From Streptomyces fulvoviolaceus (GTDB taxonomy: Bacteria > Actinomycetota > Actinomycetes > Streptomycetales > Streptomycetaceae): a stretch of 64,000 nucleotides of DNA. The DNA lies in assembly GCF_000718165.1 (NCBI RefSeq), contig NZ_JOEY01000016.1, forward strand, positions 1 through 64,000, given 5' to 3'. Below the pieces are notes generated by a model. The model was not told where the DNA came from and did no database searches. It saw only the letters and a list, made by a program, of their open reading frames with translations. Positions within the stretch are counted from its first letter, which is position 1; the number at the start of each line of letters is the position of its first letter. The translations under genes were made by a program, and so were the position numbers. This document shows, piece by piece, positions 35,006 to 43,835 of the stretch.

Positions 35006-35608
35006 ATGGCTGAGGTCGCAACGGCGCGTCGCAGTCGGATCACGCCCGAGCGCGAGGCCGAGCTGTACGAGGCCGTGCTCGACCTGCTCCGGGAAGTCGG
35101 CTACGACGCCCTCACCATGGACGCCGTGGCCGCGCGCACCCGGTCCAGCAAGGCGACGCTCTACCGCCAGTGGGGCGGCAAGGCCGAGCTGGTCGCGAAG
35201 GCCGTACGGCACGACAAGCCGGGCGGCTCTCTCAGCGACATCGACACCGGGTCGCTCAGGGGCGATCTCCACGCTCTGACGATGCTGTCGGACGACTGCA
35301 AGATGGAGCAGAACTCCGCGCTGATGCGGGGTCTGGCCATGGCGATCCACTCCAACCCGGATCTCCTGAGCGCGTTCCGGGAGCACATCATCGAGCCGGA
35401 GCTGCTGGAGCTCCAGCGTCTGCTGCAGCGGGCGATCGACCGGGGCGAGGTCCGTGCGGACAACCCGGCGCTGGACTACATGGTCCACATGATGATCGGC
35501 GCGTTCGCCGCCCGCACCCTGATCGACGAGCAGCCGCCGACGCAGGTCTTCCTCCTTTCGTACATCGACGCCGTGGTTCTCCCTGCCCTCGGCGTACCCA
35601 CCCTCTAG
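35006..35608 (+). CDS. TetR/AcrR family transcriptional regulator
   Basis: This is a 200-residue one-component repressor. The N-terminal helix-turn-helix covers about 20-65: LYEAVLDLLREVGYDALTMD, AVAARTRSSKATLYRQWGGK. The C-terminal all-helical ligand domain (TetR_C_33-like by memory) follows. The ATG at 35006 has GGAGAAGGTGGG upstream. It stands in front of, and is co-oriented with, an MMPL exporter gene, and two matching palindromes lie in its own promoter. Autoregulation and control of the exporter are therefore likely. Confidence 0.92.
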   Translation: MAEVATARRSRITPEREAELYEAVLDLLREVGYDALTMDAVAARTRSSKATLYRQWGGKAELVAKAVRHDKPGGSLSDIDTGSLRGDLHALTMLSDDCKMEQNSALMRGLAMAIHSNPDLLSAFREHIIEPELLELQRLLQRAIDRGEVRADNPALDYMVHMMIGAFAARTLIDEQPPTQVFLLSYIDAVVLPALGVPTL

Positions 35609-35661
35609 CAAGTCCCCGCAGCTGGACCCCTTCCTGACGTAACCGCTCACGTCGTCGGGCC

Positions 35662-35699
35662 GATCACCCCTGCCACCCACCGGGTTGATCACCCCTGCC
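35662..35699. repeat. 13-nt direct repeat upstream of the MMPL gene
   Basis: GATCACCCCTGCC occurs at 35662-35674 and again at 35687-35699, a 25-bp period (about 2.4 helical turns) in the 127-bp gap before the MMPL gene. It may be a local duplication or a binding-site pair. Confidence 0.6.
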
Positions 35700-35735
35700 C
35701 TGAACAACCCACGACCTGACCGGGAGTACGCCCTC

Positions 35736-37934
35736 GTGGCCACGTTCCTCTACAAACTCGGCCGGCTCGCCTTCCGGCGACGGCATTTCGTCGCCCTGAT
35801 ATGGGTCGCCCTGCTGACGCTCGCGGGCGTCGGTGCGGCCTCCGCGCCCGCCGCGGGCACCACCTCCTTCTCCATCCCCGGCACCGAGGCCCAGAAGGCC
35901 TTCGACCTGCTGGAACAGCGTTTCCCCGGTGCCAGCGCCGACGGCGCGACCGGGCGCCTGGTCTTCAAGGCGCCCGAGGGCGAGAAGATGACGGACGCCG
36001 CCAACAAGGCGACCGTCGCGAAGACCGTCAAGGAGCTGAGCGACGGCTCCGAGGTCGTCTCCGTCACCGACCCGTTCACGACGAACGCCGTGAGCAAGGA
36101 CGGCACGGTCGCCTACACGTCGGTGAAGTACGACCTTCCCGGCATGGAGCTGAAGGACTCGACCAGGGATGCCCTCGAGGCGGCCGGGGACGATGCCCGG
36201 GCCACCGGGCTGACCGTCGACGTCGGCGGTGACGCGCTGCAGGCCGGGGCCGAGGCGGGGGCCATCGGAGAGGTCATCGGCCTCGCCATCGCCGCGGTCG
36301 TCCTCGTCATCACCCTGGGCTCGCTGGTCGCGGCCGGGCTGCCGCTGCTGACCGCGATCATCGGCGTCGGAATCGGCGTCTCCACCATCACCGCCCTCGC
36401 CAAGGCGCTCGACCTCGGCGACACCACCTCCACCCTCGCCCTGATGATCGGTCTCGCGGTCGGCATCGACTACGCGCTGTTCATCGTCTCCCGCTACCGG
36501 AGCGAGCTGGCCGAGGGCCGCGACCGCGAGGAGGCGGCCGGCCGGGCCACCGGCACCGCCGGCTCGGCGGTGGTCTTCGCCGGCCTCACGGTCGTCATCG
36601 CGCTGGCCGGCCTCGCGGTCGTCAACGTGCCGATGCTGACCAAGATGGGCCTCGCGGCGGCGGGCACGGTCGTGATCGCCGTCCTCATCGCGCTGACCAT
36701 GATCCCGGCGCTGCTCGGGTACGCGGGCCGGAAGGTCCGGCCGACGGGCGAGAAGCGCAAGAAGACGGCCGTAGAGGGCAAGCCCAACCTGGGCACCCGC
36801 TGGGCGAGCTTCGTCATCCGCCGCCCCGCCGCCGTACTGCTCCTCGGTGTGGTCGGTCTCGGCACCATCGCCCTCCCGGCCACCCAGCTGGAGCTGGGCC
36901 TGCCCGACGACGGCTCGCAGCCGACGTCCACCACGCAGCGCCGTGCCTACGACCTCCTCTCGGAGGGCTTCGGCCCCGGCTTCAACGGCCCCCTGATGAT
37001 CGTGGTCGACGCCAAGGGCAGCGACGACCCGAAGGCCGCGGCCACCTCGGTGACCGACGGGATCGAGGGGCTCAAGGACGTCGTCACGGTCACCCCGGCG
37101 ACCTTCAACAAGGCCGGCGACACCGCGACCATCACCGTGATCCCGGACTCCAAGCCGTCCTCGACCCAGACCGAGGACCTGGTGCACGCCATCCGTGACC
37201 AGGGTGCCGAGATCAAGTCCGACACGGGCGCGGACGTCCTGGTCACCGGCACCACCGCGATGAACATCGACTTCTCGCAGAAGCTCAGCGATGCGCTGAT
37301 CCCGTATCTGGCGCTGGTGGTGGGCCTCGCCTTCCTGCTCCTGATCGTGGTCTTCCGCTCGATCCTGGTACCGCTGAAGGCGGCCCTCGGCTTCCTGCTG
37401 TCGGTGCTCGCCGCGCTCGGTGCCGTGGTCGCGGTCTTCCAGTGGGGCTGGCTCGCCGGCCTGATCGGCGTCGAGGAGACCGGCCCGATCATGTCGATGA
37501 TGCCGATCTTCATGGTGGGCGTCGTCTTCGGTCTCGCGATGGACTACGAGGTGTTCCTCGTGACCCGCATGCGCGAGGCGTACGTCCACGGCGAGTCGCC
37601 GAGCCAGGCCGTGGTGACCGGGTTCCGGCACAGCGCCCGGGTCGTGGCCGCCGCCGCGGTCATCATGATGGCCGTCTTCGGAGGCTTCATCAGCTCCAGC
37701 GAGTCGATGATCAAGATGATCGGCTTCGGCCTCGCCATCGCGGTCTTCTTCGACGCCTTCGTCGTCCGGATGGCGATCGTCCCGGCGGTCCTGGCCCTGC
37801 TCGGCAAGAAGGCCTGGTGGCTGCCGAAGTGGCTGGACCGCGCGCTCCCGAACGTGGACGTCGAGGGCGAGGGCCTGCGCACGGAGTCGAAGGGCAACGA
37901 CTCCGACGAGGACCGGGAGTTGGTACGGGTCTGA
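35736..37934 (+). CDS. MMPL family (RND) transporter
   Basis: This is a 732-residue inner-membrane exporter of the MMPL/RND class, which moves lipids or drugs using proton motive force. It has a first helix (about 20-40), a periplasmic domain, then a block of five helices with GLAVGIDYALFIVSRYR. The same arrangement repeats in the second half with GLAMDYEVFLVTRMREAY. The Asp-Tyr pairs in these segments are the proton-relay motif. GTG at 35736 begins VATFLYKLGRLAFRRR with GGGAG upstream. Only the 127-bp gap with a direct repeat separates it from tetR. A strong terminator follows. Confidence 0.92.
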   Translation: MATFLYKLGRLAFRRRHFVALIWVALLTLAGVGAASAPAAGTTSFSIPGTEAQKAFDLLEQRFPGASADGATGRLVFKAPEGEKMTDAANKATVAKTVKELSDGSEVVSVTDPFTTNAVSKDGTVAYTSVKYDLPGMELKDSTRDALEAAGDDARATGLTVDVGGDALQAGAEAGAIGEVIGLAIAAVVLVITLGSLVAAGLPLLTAIIGVGIGVSTITALAKALDLGDTTSTLALMIGLAVGIDYALFIVSRYRSELAEGRDREEAAGRATGTAGSAVVFAGLTVVIALAGLAVVNVPMLTKMGLAAAGTVVIAVLIALTMIPALLGYAGRKVRPTGEKRKKTAVEGKPNLGTRWASFVIRRPAAVLLLGVVGLGTIALPATQLELGLPDDGSQPTSTTQRRAYDLLSEGFGPGFNGPLMIVVDAKGSDDPKAAATSVTDGIEGLKDVVTVTPATFNKAGDTATITVIPDSKPSSTQTEDLVHAIRDQGAEIKSDTGADVLVTGTTAMNIDFSQKLSDALIPYLALVVGLAFLLLIVVFRSILVPLKAALGFLLSVLAALGAVVAVFQWGWLAGLIGVEETGPIMSMMPIFMVGVVFGLAMDYEVFLVTRMREAYVHGESPSQAVVTGFRHSARVVAAAAVIMMAVFGGFISSSESMIKMIGFGLAIAVFFDAFVVRMAIVPAVLALLGKKAWWLPKWLDRALPNVDVEGEGLRTESKGNDSDEDRELVRV

Positions 37935-37958
37935 CGTACCGCTTCTGAGCAAGACCGG

Positions 37959-37995
37959 CCGGTGAGGGCTCCGTGGGGACGGGTGCCTTCACCGG
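37959..37995 (+). terminator. Terminator of the MMPL gene
   Basis: CCGGTGAGGGC pairs with GCCTTCACCGG (one G-T pair), with an inner CCGT-GGGG-ACGG stem-loop. It is followed by CTTCCCTTTTA, a T-rich tail rare in this genome. Confidence 0.8.
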
Positions 37996-38003
37996 CTTCC
38001 CTT

Positions 38004-38462
38004 TTACGCGGGGCCCAGCGGGGTGTCGAGGAGGCTGGTCAGGGTCTGCTTGAAGGCCTCGGTGCGGGGGTCGTCCAGGCCGCCCAGCGGGGCGAGGAGC
38101 CGGTCGAGCAGCAGTTGTACGGCGTCGATGGCGGGCCGCACGGTGGTGCGGCCGGCGTCGGTGAGGGCGAGCCGTACGACCCGGGTGTCCTCGGCGTCAC
38201 GGGTACGGCGGACGAGCCCGGCCGACTCCAGCGAGCGGGCCAGCTTCGAGATGTACAGCGCCTCCAGGCCCGTGTAGTCGGCGAGTTCACGCTGGCTCGG
38301 CCGCGTGCCGGAGCGCTCCATCCCGGAGAGGGAGGCCAGCAGCACGTACTGGGCGTGGGTCAGGTCCAGGGGCGCCAGGGCCTGGTCCACGGCGGTGCGC
38401 CATCTGTTGGACAGGAGCCAGACGAGATGGCCGGCGGTGGCGCCTTTCGGTGTGTCACTCAC
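38004..38462 (-). CDS. MarR family transcriptional regulator
   Basis: This is a 152-residue winged-helix repressor. It has the MarR pattern LDLTHAQYVLLASLSGMERS, then the recognition region PSQRELADYTGLEALYISKL and the wing GLVRRTRDAEDTRVVRLALT, between helices used for dimerisation. It has no redox cysteines, so its signal is probably a small molecule. It is divergent from the cysteine hydrolase gene across 67 bp, which makes that gene its likely target. Confidence 0.92.
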   Translation of the reverse strand: MSDTPKGATAGHLVWLLSNRWRTAVDQALAPLDLTHAQYVLLASLSGMERSGTRPSQRELADYTGLEALYISKLARSLESAGLVRRTRDAEDTRVVRLALTDAGRTTVRPAIDAVQLLLDRLLAPLGGLDDPRTEAFKQTLTSLLDTPLGPA

Positions 38463-38529
38463 GACGGATACCGTACATGGCTACTAATCCCGACGGTGAT
38501 TGTCAGTGTGGCGCTCTAGCGTGGGGTGC

Positions 38530-39090
38530 ATGACCACACTGTCAGCACGGCCCCACACCGCCTTGCTCGTGATCGATGTCCAGAAGGGTGTCGTCGCCGA
38601 GGCGCACCAGCGTGACGAGATCGTCGCGACCATCGGCTCCCTCGTGGACAGGGCCCGCGAGCAGGGCGTCCCTGTCGTCTGGGTCCAGCACTCCGACGAG
38701 GGGCTGGAGAAGGGCAGCGAAGGCTGGGAGTACGTCTCCGAGCTGCCCCGCCAGGACACGGAGTCCCTGGTCCACAAGTCGTACGGCGACTCCTTCGAGG
38801 ACACCGACCTGGAGACCGTCCTCGCGCGTGCCGGAGTGGGCCACCTGGTGGTGACCGGCGCGGAGACCGACGCCTGCATACGCTCCACCATCCACGGCGC
38901 CTTCGTCCGTGGCTACGACGTCACCCTCGTCGCCGACGCCCACACGGCCCCGGACAACAGCAAGTGGGGCTCCCCGCCGCCGGACCAGGTCATCGCGCAC
39001 ACCAACCTCTACTGGCGGTACCAGTCGGCACCGGGCCGTACGGCGGGAGTGGTGGCGGCGAAGGACGTGACGTTCAGCGGGGGTTCATGA
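38530..39090 (+). CDS. Isochorismatase-family cysteine hydrolase
   Basis: This is a 186-residue cysteine hydrolase of the nicotinamidase/isochorismatase superfamily. ALLVIDVQKGVV supplies the catalytic Asp, VHKSYGDSF the catalytic Lys, and VTGAETDACIRSTIHGAF the nucleophile Cys, preceded by the usual cis-peptide region. The substrate is unknown. It is divergent from a MarR regulator, and its last 17 bp overlap the convergent GNAT gene. Confidence 0.92.
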   Translation: MTTLSARPHTALLVIDVQKGVVAEAHQRDEIVATIGSLVDRAREQGVPVVWVQHSDEGLEKGSEGWEYVSELPRQDTESLVHKSYGDSFEDTDLETVLARAGVGHLVVTGAETDACIRSTIHGAFVRGYDVTLVADAHTAPDNSKWGSPPPDQVIAHTNLYWRYQSAPGRTAGVVAAKDVTFSGGS

Positions 39091-39730
39091 GCTCTGCCGT
39101 CGGGGCCGTGGGGGACGTCGGGCGGCCGAGGTAGGTGACGGTCGCGTCGGCGTCCGGCACGTCGATCTCGTGGAAGCCGAGACGGTCGTAGAACGCCCGG
39201 GCCGGGGTGTTGGCCGTGACCATGGAGAGGTGCACGGCCGGCACGCCCGCGCGGTGCAGCGCGTCGAGGAACGTCAGCATCAACGCCCGGCCGTACCCGC
39301 GCCCCTGCCACGCCGGGAGCAGATCGATGTGCAGATGGGCGGGGTACGCGGCGACCTCCGGGACGAGCAGCCGCTCCGGGTGGTGGAGGAGCGGGACGAT
39401 CTCGTCGTCCGGCGTCCTCGGCACCCCGCTGGGCTCCGGGTAACGGCCGGCGACCAACGGCAGCCACTTCATCCGGAAGTCCTCGACGAAACGGGGGGTG
39501 TCGGCGGTGCCGAGGATGTATCCCACGGCCTGTCCTCGCCCGTCGTCCAGTACGAAGGCCAGCTCCGGCTCCAGGTGGACGTACGGCGCCGCGAAGATCG
39601 CCGGGAAGATGCTCGGGTCGGCGTAGAAGGGGCGGCTGTCCTGGCCGGCGTGGGCGGTGCGGACGCAGATGTCTTCGAGGGCTTCGCGGTCTTCGGGGCG
39701 GTAGGGGCGTACGGCGGGGGACGGGGTCAT
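39074..39730 (-). CDS. GNAT acetyltransferase of the O-GlcNAcase C-terminal-like group
   Basis: The 218-residue GNAT protein has HIDLLPAWQGRGYGRALMLT (acetyl-CoA motif) and VHLSMVTANTPARAFYDRLG. The N-terminal half (CVRTAHAGQDSRPFYADPSI) and the helix after it resemble the pseudo-acetyltransferase domain at the C-terminus of animal O-GlcNAcase, for which a Streptomyces homologue has been studied. I recall this only by pattern. ATG at 39730 has AGGA upstream; an ATG at 39745 is also possible. The substrate is unknown. Confidence 0.85.
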   Translation of the reverse strand: MTPSPAVRPYRPEDREALEDICVRTAHAGQDSRPFYADPSIFPAIFAAPYVHLEPELAFVLDDGRGQAVGYILGTADTPRFVEDFRMKWLPLVAGRYPEPSGVPRTPDDEIVPLLHHPERLLVPEVAAYPAHLHIDLLPAWQGRGYGRALMLTFLDALHRAGVPAVHLSMVTANTPARAFYDRLGFHEIDVPDADATVTYLGRPTSPTAPTAELMNPR

Positions 39731-39874
39731 CGCAGCATCCTGCATGAGCGGAGGGGAAGGTGGAACGTCCCGGACATTAGGAGCGCGCGCTGCTGTTGCC
39801 CGTAGCCGGCCTCGTGGCGCAGGTCGTCGTAACCCGGTCGCATGGCACCTACACCCACCGCTAGCGTGCCGTGC

Positions 39875-40381
39875 ATGACGACGACCGATACCGAAGACTC
39901 CGGAGCCCACCCCCGTTTCGCCGAGGCGCTCGACGCGCTCGGGCTCGGTGAACTGCGCGCCGAGATCCGCCGCTTCCCCGACGCCACCCGCACCGCCGCC
40001 GAGGCTGCCGCCGCGATCGGGTGCGAACTGAGCGAGATCTGCAAGTCGTTGATCTTCGCCGCGGACGGGGTTCCGGTGCTCGTCCTCATGGACGGGGCGT
40101 CGCGGGTGGATCTGGAGCTCGTCCAGCAGGCGCTCGGGGCCGGGAAGGTCACGCGGGCCAAGGCCGAGGTCGTACGGGACACGACCGGGTACGCCATCGG
40201 GGGCGTGCCGCCCTTCGGGCACCGTACGAGGACGCGCGTCCTCGCCGACCGGTCCCTCCTCGACCACGACGTCGTCTGGGCCGCCGCCGGCAACCCGCAC
40301 GCCGTCTTCCCCATGGAGCCCAAGGACCTGGTCGCCCACGCCGGAGCCACCCTGGTGGACGTGCGCGAGCGCACCCAGTGA
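39875..40381 (+). CDS. YbaK/EbsC family aminoacyl-tRNA deacylase
   Basis: This is a 168-residue editing-domain protein that in its family hydrolyses misacylated tRNA such as Cys-tRNA(Pro). It shows TAAEAAAAIGCELSEICKSL with the conserved Lys, FAADGVPVLVLMDGASRVDL, GYAIGGVPPFGH, and AAAGNPHAVFPM at the C-terminus, which line the active site. The next gene starts within its stop codon (GTGA), so the DMT transporter is co-translated. Confidence 0.92.
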   Translation: MTTTDTEDSGAHPRFAEALDALGLGELRAEIRRFPDATRTAAEAAAAIGCELSEICKSLIFAADGVPVLVLMDGASRVDLELVQQALGAGKVTRAKAEVVRDTTGYAIGGVPPFGHRTRTRVLADRSLLDHDVVWAAAGNPHAVFPMEPKDLVAHAGATLVDVRERTQ

Positions 40382-41223
40382 CCCCGGTCGTCACCGCGGC
40401 CGTCCTGCTCGCCGCGGTCACGCACGCCAGCTGGAACGCCATCGCCCACCAGATCACCGACAAGCTCGTCGGGTTCACGCTGATCGCGGGCGGCGGGATG
40501 CTCATCGGGCTGGCGATGGTGCCGTTCGTGGCCGTCCCGGCGGCGGGAGCGTGGCCGTATCTGATCGCCTCGGCGCTCATCCACATCGTTTACTACGTGC
40601 TGCTGATGAAGTCCTTCCGGCTGGGGGACTTCGGCCAGGCGTACCCGATCGCGCGCGGCACGGCGCCCCTCGTCGTCACCCTCCTCGCCGCCCTCTTCGC
40701 CCACGAGGTCCCGGATGGGTGGGCGGCCGCCGGTATCGCCGTGTCCTGTGCGGGACTTACGGGTGTCGCCCTGTGGGGCATGCGCGGGCGCCGCCCCAAC
40801 TGGGCTGCGATCGGTGCCGCGTTGGCGACCGGTCTGACCATCGCCGCGTACACCGTCGTCGACGGGCTCGGCGTGCGCGCCTCCGGTTCCTCCCTCGGCT
40901 ACATCGCCTGGCTGATGGCGCTGGAGGGGGTGGCGATCCCGGCGTTCGCGCTCTATCGGTGGCGCGGTCAACTCGTCACCGTTCTACGGCCGTTCGCGGG
41001 CGTCGGTCTGCTGGGTGCCGCGCTCTCCGTCGCGGCGTACGGGCTCGTCCTGTGGGCGCAGACCAAGGCGGAACTCGCGCCGATCGCCGCCCTGCGCGAG
41101 TCCTCGATCATCGTGGGCGCGGCGATCGGCGCCGTGTTCTTCAAGGAGACGTTCGGTGCGCCGAGGATCGCCGCGGCCGGGCTCCTGGTGGTCGGGATCG
41201 GGCTGATGCTGCACGCCGGGTAG
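40378..41223 (+). CDS. EamA/DMT family transporter
   Basis: This is a 281-residue membrane protein with ten hydrophobic helices in two related halves of five, the drug/metabolite transporter layout. AYPIARGTAPLVVTLLAALF in the first half and LAPIAALRESSIIVGAAIGA in the second are the paired EamA signatures. The latter is followed by FFKETFGAPRIAAAGLLVVG. The substrate is unknown, with amino-acid or metabolite export typical. GTG overlaps the YbaK stop by 4 nt. Confidence 0.9.
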   Translation: MTPVVTAAVLLAAVTHASWNAIAHQITDKLVGFTLIAGGGMLIGLAMVPFVAVPAAGAWPYLIASALIHIVYYVLLMKSFRLGDFGQAYPIARGTAPLVVTLLAALFAHEVPDGWAAAGIAVSCAGLTGVALWGMRGRRPNWAAIGAALATGLTIAAYTVVDGLGVRASGSSLGYIAWLMALEGVAIPAFALYRWRGQLVTVLRPFAGVGLLGAALSVAAYGLVLWAQTKAELAPIAALRESSIIVGAAIGAVFFKETFGAPRIAAAGLLVVGIGLMLHAG

Positions 41224-41323
41224 GGCGGTCCGAGACGCGGGGCAGGTCGGTCATTCCGCCTGGATCGTGCATCGGCGGCTCCGGAGGGGCACCCTGGAAG
41301 GAGGTCTTCCGGAGGTGATCGTC

Positions 41324-41596
41324 ATGCACACCACTGTGGGATGGCACATCGAGCTGGAGTTCAAGGAGGACGACCAGCACACGCGGGCGGCCGCGCTGGT
41401 GCGGCTGCCGGACGGCACGGAGGTACGCACACAGGGGCACGCGAGCCGCCACCACTCCGACTCGAATCAGCCACGGGTGGGAGAGGAGGTCGCAGCGGCA
41501 CGCGCCCTCAACGAGCTCGCGATGCAGCTGCTGACCAAGGCGCACGGCGAGATCGACGAGGCGTCCGGGCGCACGTCCCACCCGATCAACGTCTAG
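41324..41596 (+). CDS. DUF1876 domain protein
   Basis: This is a 90-residue protein with the DUF1876 dsRBD-like fold: GWHIELEFKEDDQHTRAAAL, then RLPDGTEVRTQGHASRH and GEEVAAARALNELAMQLL. Function is unknown; the family is confined largely to actinobacteria and can bind nucleic acid by fold analogy only. ATG at 41324 has CCGGAGGTGA upstream. Its stop shares the tetranucleotide CTAG with the convergent serine hydrolase stop. Confidence 0.88.
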   Translation: MHTTVGWHIELEFKEDDQHTRAAALVRLPDGTEVRTQGHASRHHSDSNQPRVGEEVAAARALNELAMQLLTKAHGEIDEASGRTSHPINV

Positions 41597-42747
41597 AGGG
41601 CTCCCCGCACCGCCCGTACCAGCGCCTGCGCCCGCGGATCCGCCGTCACCGTCTTGCGGAAGCCGTTGGTGACATAGCCGAGGGCGATGCCCGACTCAGG
41701 GTCGGCGAAGCCCAGGGCGCCGCCTCGGCCCGGGTGGCCGAACGAACCCGGGCCGAGGAACGGCGACGCGCTGCCGTGCAGCATGTAGCCCAGCCCGAAA
41801 CGGGTGTTGACGACCAGCACACGGTCCGGCCCCGCCGACTCCTCGGTCCGGGCGAGGTCGGCGGTGGCGGGGGAGAAGAGGCGCACGCCGTCCAGCTCGC
41901 CGATGAGCGCCGCGTAGAAACGGGCCAGCCCGTCCGCCGTCGCGATGCCGTTCGTCGCGGGCAGGGCGCTCGCGCGGTACGCCGGGTCGTTCTGGTCGGG
42001 GAACGGGGTGATCGCGCCGAACGCCCGGTTGGTGAGGGAGTCCGGGTCGGTGTAGGCCTCGGTGACCGAGCGCTTCGGGCGGGCGCGCAGGACGGTGGCG
42101 GGCTCGGGCGCCTCGACGCGGCCCACGCGCCCGGCCCGGCCGGCCTCCGCCTCGGGCAGTCCCAGCCACAGATCGGCGCCCAGCGGCCCGGCGATCTCCG
42201 CCGCGATCCACTCGCCGGCGCCCTGCCCGGTCACCCGCCGCACCAGCTCGTCGAGCAGCCAGCCGTACGTCAGCGCGTGGTACCCGTGGTCCGTGCCGGG
42301 CTCCCAGACGGGGGCCTGCGCGGCGACGGCCTCGGGGCCCTTCAGCGGGTCCAGGGCCTCCTCCGGCGTGAGCGGGCGGTCCAGCATCGGCAGCCCGGCG
42401 CGATGGTTCAGCACGTGCCGGACCAGCACCCGCTCCTTGCCGCGCGCCTTGAACTCCGGCCAGTACTCGGCCACCGGCGCGTCCAGGTCCAGCAGTCCCC
42501 GCTGATGCAGCAGCAGCGGTACGGCGGCGGCGACGCCCTTGGTCGCCGAGCGCATGATCTGCGCGGTGCCGTGCTGCCAGGGGTCCGTGCCGTCGACGTC
42601 CTTGGTGCCGCCCCACAGGTCGACGACCTTGCGCCCGTCCCGGTACACGGCGACCGCCGCGCCCCGGTCCCCGAGCGCCTCGAAGTTCCGTACGAACGCC
42701 TCCCTGACCGGCTCGAAGCCCTCGGCCACTGTGCCGTTCACGTCCAC
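41593..42747 (-). CDS. Serine hydrolase (class C beta-lactamase / EstB-type)
   Basis: The 384-residue protein has the SxxK motif (MRSATKGV), where Ser is the nucleophile. YHALTYGWLLDELVRR provides the YxL-type tyrosine motif and GHPGRGGALGFADPESG the C-terminal HxG-type segment. No signal peptide is present, so it is probably a cytoplasmic esterase rather than a secreted beta-lactamase. The start is in MDVNGTVAEGFEPVREAF, with CAGGAGGAG upstream. Confidence 0.9.
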   Translation of the reverse strand: MDVNGTVAEGFEPVREAFVRNFEALGDRGAAVAVYRDGRKVVDLWGGTKDVDGTDPWQHGTAQIMRSATKGVAAAVPLLLHQRGLLDLDAPVAEYWPEFKARGKERVLVRHVLNHRAGLPMLDRPLTPEEALDPLKGPEAVAAQAPVWEPGTDHGYHALTYGWLLDELVRRVTGQGAGEWIAAEIAGPLGADLWLGLPEAEAGRAGRVGRVEAPEPATVLRARPKRSVTEAYTDPDSLTNRAFGAITPFPDQNDPAYRASALPATNGIATADGLARFYAALIGELDGVRLFSPATADLARTEESAGPDRVLVVNTRFGLGYMLHGSASPFLGPGSFGHPGRGGALGFADPESGIALGYVTNGFRKTVTADPRAQALVRAVRGAL

Positions 42748-42781
42748 GTCCGTACTCCTCCTGCTTCCGGGTGCTCCCTAC

Positions 42782-43228
42782 TCACCCAAGCAGGATCGTC
42801 ACGTCGATGTTCCCGCGGGTCGCGTTGGAGTACGGGCACACCTCGTGGGCCTCGTCCACCAGCTTGGCCGCGACGTCCGCGTCCAGGACCGGCAGCGAGA
42901 CGCTGAGGGCGACCGCGAGGCCGTAGCCGCGCTGCTGGTTGGGGCCGATGCCGACCTTCGCGGCGACCGTGGAACCGGACAGGTCGAAGCCGGAGCGGCG
43001 GCCGACCATGACGAGCGCGTTGTGGAAGCAGGAGCTGTAGCCGGCCGCGAACAGCTGCTCCGGGTTGGTGCCGTTGCCGTCCCCGCCGAGTTCCGGCGGC
43101 ATCGCGACCTTCAGTTCGATCTGGCCGTCCTGGCTGGTGACGTAGCCGTCCCGGCCACCGTGTGCGGTGGCCTCGGCGACGTACATGATCTTCGACGGAC
43201 GGGTGTCGACAGCAGCAGTCTCGGTCAC
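42782..43228 (-). CDS. ohr: Organic hydroperoxide resistance protein
   Basis: This thiol peroxidase detoxifies lipid and other organic peroxides. The 148-residue protein has both reactive cysteines in their motifs, GYSSCFHNALV and VCPYSNATRGNI, plus IMYVAEATAHGGRDG. The GTG at 43228 has GGGGGAGG upstream. It follows ohrR on the same strand after 129 bp, which contain an inverted repeat (43275-43295) suited to the OhrR repressor. Confidence 0.95.
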   Translation of the reverse strand: MTETAAVDTRPSKIMYVAEATAHGGRDGYVTSQDGQIELKVAMPPELGGDGNGTNPEQLFAAGYSSCFHNALVMVGRRSGFDLSGSTVAAKVGIGPNQQRGYGLAVALSVSLPVLDADVAAKLVDEAHEVCPYSNATRGNIDVTILLG

Positions 43229-43274
43229 GACAGGACCTCCCCCAGAACGAACACAACGGCAGGCAGCACAGGAG

Positions 43275-43295
43275 TGTGCAAGTACATCGTGCACA
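43275..43295. promoter_or_regulatory. Candidate OhrR operator
   Basis: TGTGCA-N9-TGCACA is a perfect inverted repeat 47-67 nt upstream of ohr. The repeated CTGACAG at 43312-43318 and 43323-43329 may be part of the promoter. The assignment rests on position between ohrR and ohr. Confidence 0.6.
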
Positions 43296-43357
43296 AGGTA
43301 CCGGCCAGTAGCTGACAGTTTTCTGACAGGGGGGTGGCAACCGTGGGTAACTACAGG

Positions 43358-43825
43358 TCAGCGGGAGCGCTCGGCCGCGGCCTCCGCGCGCTGTGCGAGC
43401 CTCCACAACTCCTCGCGCAACCGCGCGACCTCCGCGCCGTCGAGCTCCGTCGCCGCGAGCAGCGCGCCGGGTACGCGAGCAGCGCGCTCCCTCAGTTCCT
43501 CTCCGCGCCCCGTGCACGCGACGAGCACCGAGCGCTCGTCGCTCACCGCGCGCTCCCGGCGCACAACCCCGGCGCTCTCCAGCCGCTTGAGCAAGGGCGA
43601 CACCGTGCCGTAGTCCAGCCGCAGCGCGCCCGCCAGCTCCTTCACCGTCGTCTCGCCGCGCTCCCACAGCACCAGCAGGACGAGGTACTGCGGGTAGGTG
43701 AGCCCGAGTTCCTCCAGGAGCGGGCGGTAGGCGGCCGTCACCGCGCGCTGGGCGGCGTACAGCGCGAAGCACAGCTGCTCGTCCAGCAGCGGCGAGCCGG
43801 CGTCCGGGGTCTCCTCGTTCGTCAC
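43358..43825 (-). CDS. ohrR: Organic peroxide sensor OhrR (MarR family)
   Basis: This is a 155-residue MarR regulator with the OhrR-specific reactive cysteine in LDEQLCFALYAA near the N-terminus. The winged-helix part has LTYPQYLVLLVLWERGETTV and LRLDYGTVSPLLKRLES. Oxidation of the cysteine by organic peroxide releases it from DNA. It lies 10 bp after the ECF transporter ATPase gene on the same strand, so it may be partly transcribed with that operon, and it precedes ohr. Confidence 0.94.
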   Translation of the reverse strand: MTNEETPDAGSPLLDEQLCFALYAAQRAVTAAYRPLLEELGLTYPQYLVLLVLWERGETTVKELAGALRLDYGTVSPLLKRLESAGVVRRERAVSDERSVLVACTGRGEELRERAARVPGALLAATELDGAEVARLREELWRLAQRAEAAAERSR

Positions 43826-43835
43826 GCGCCCATTG

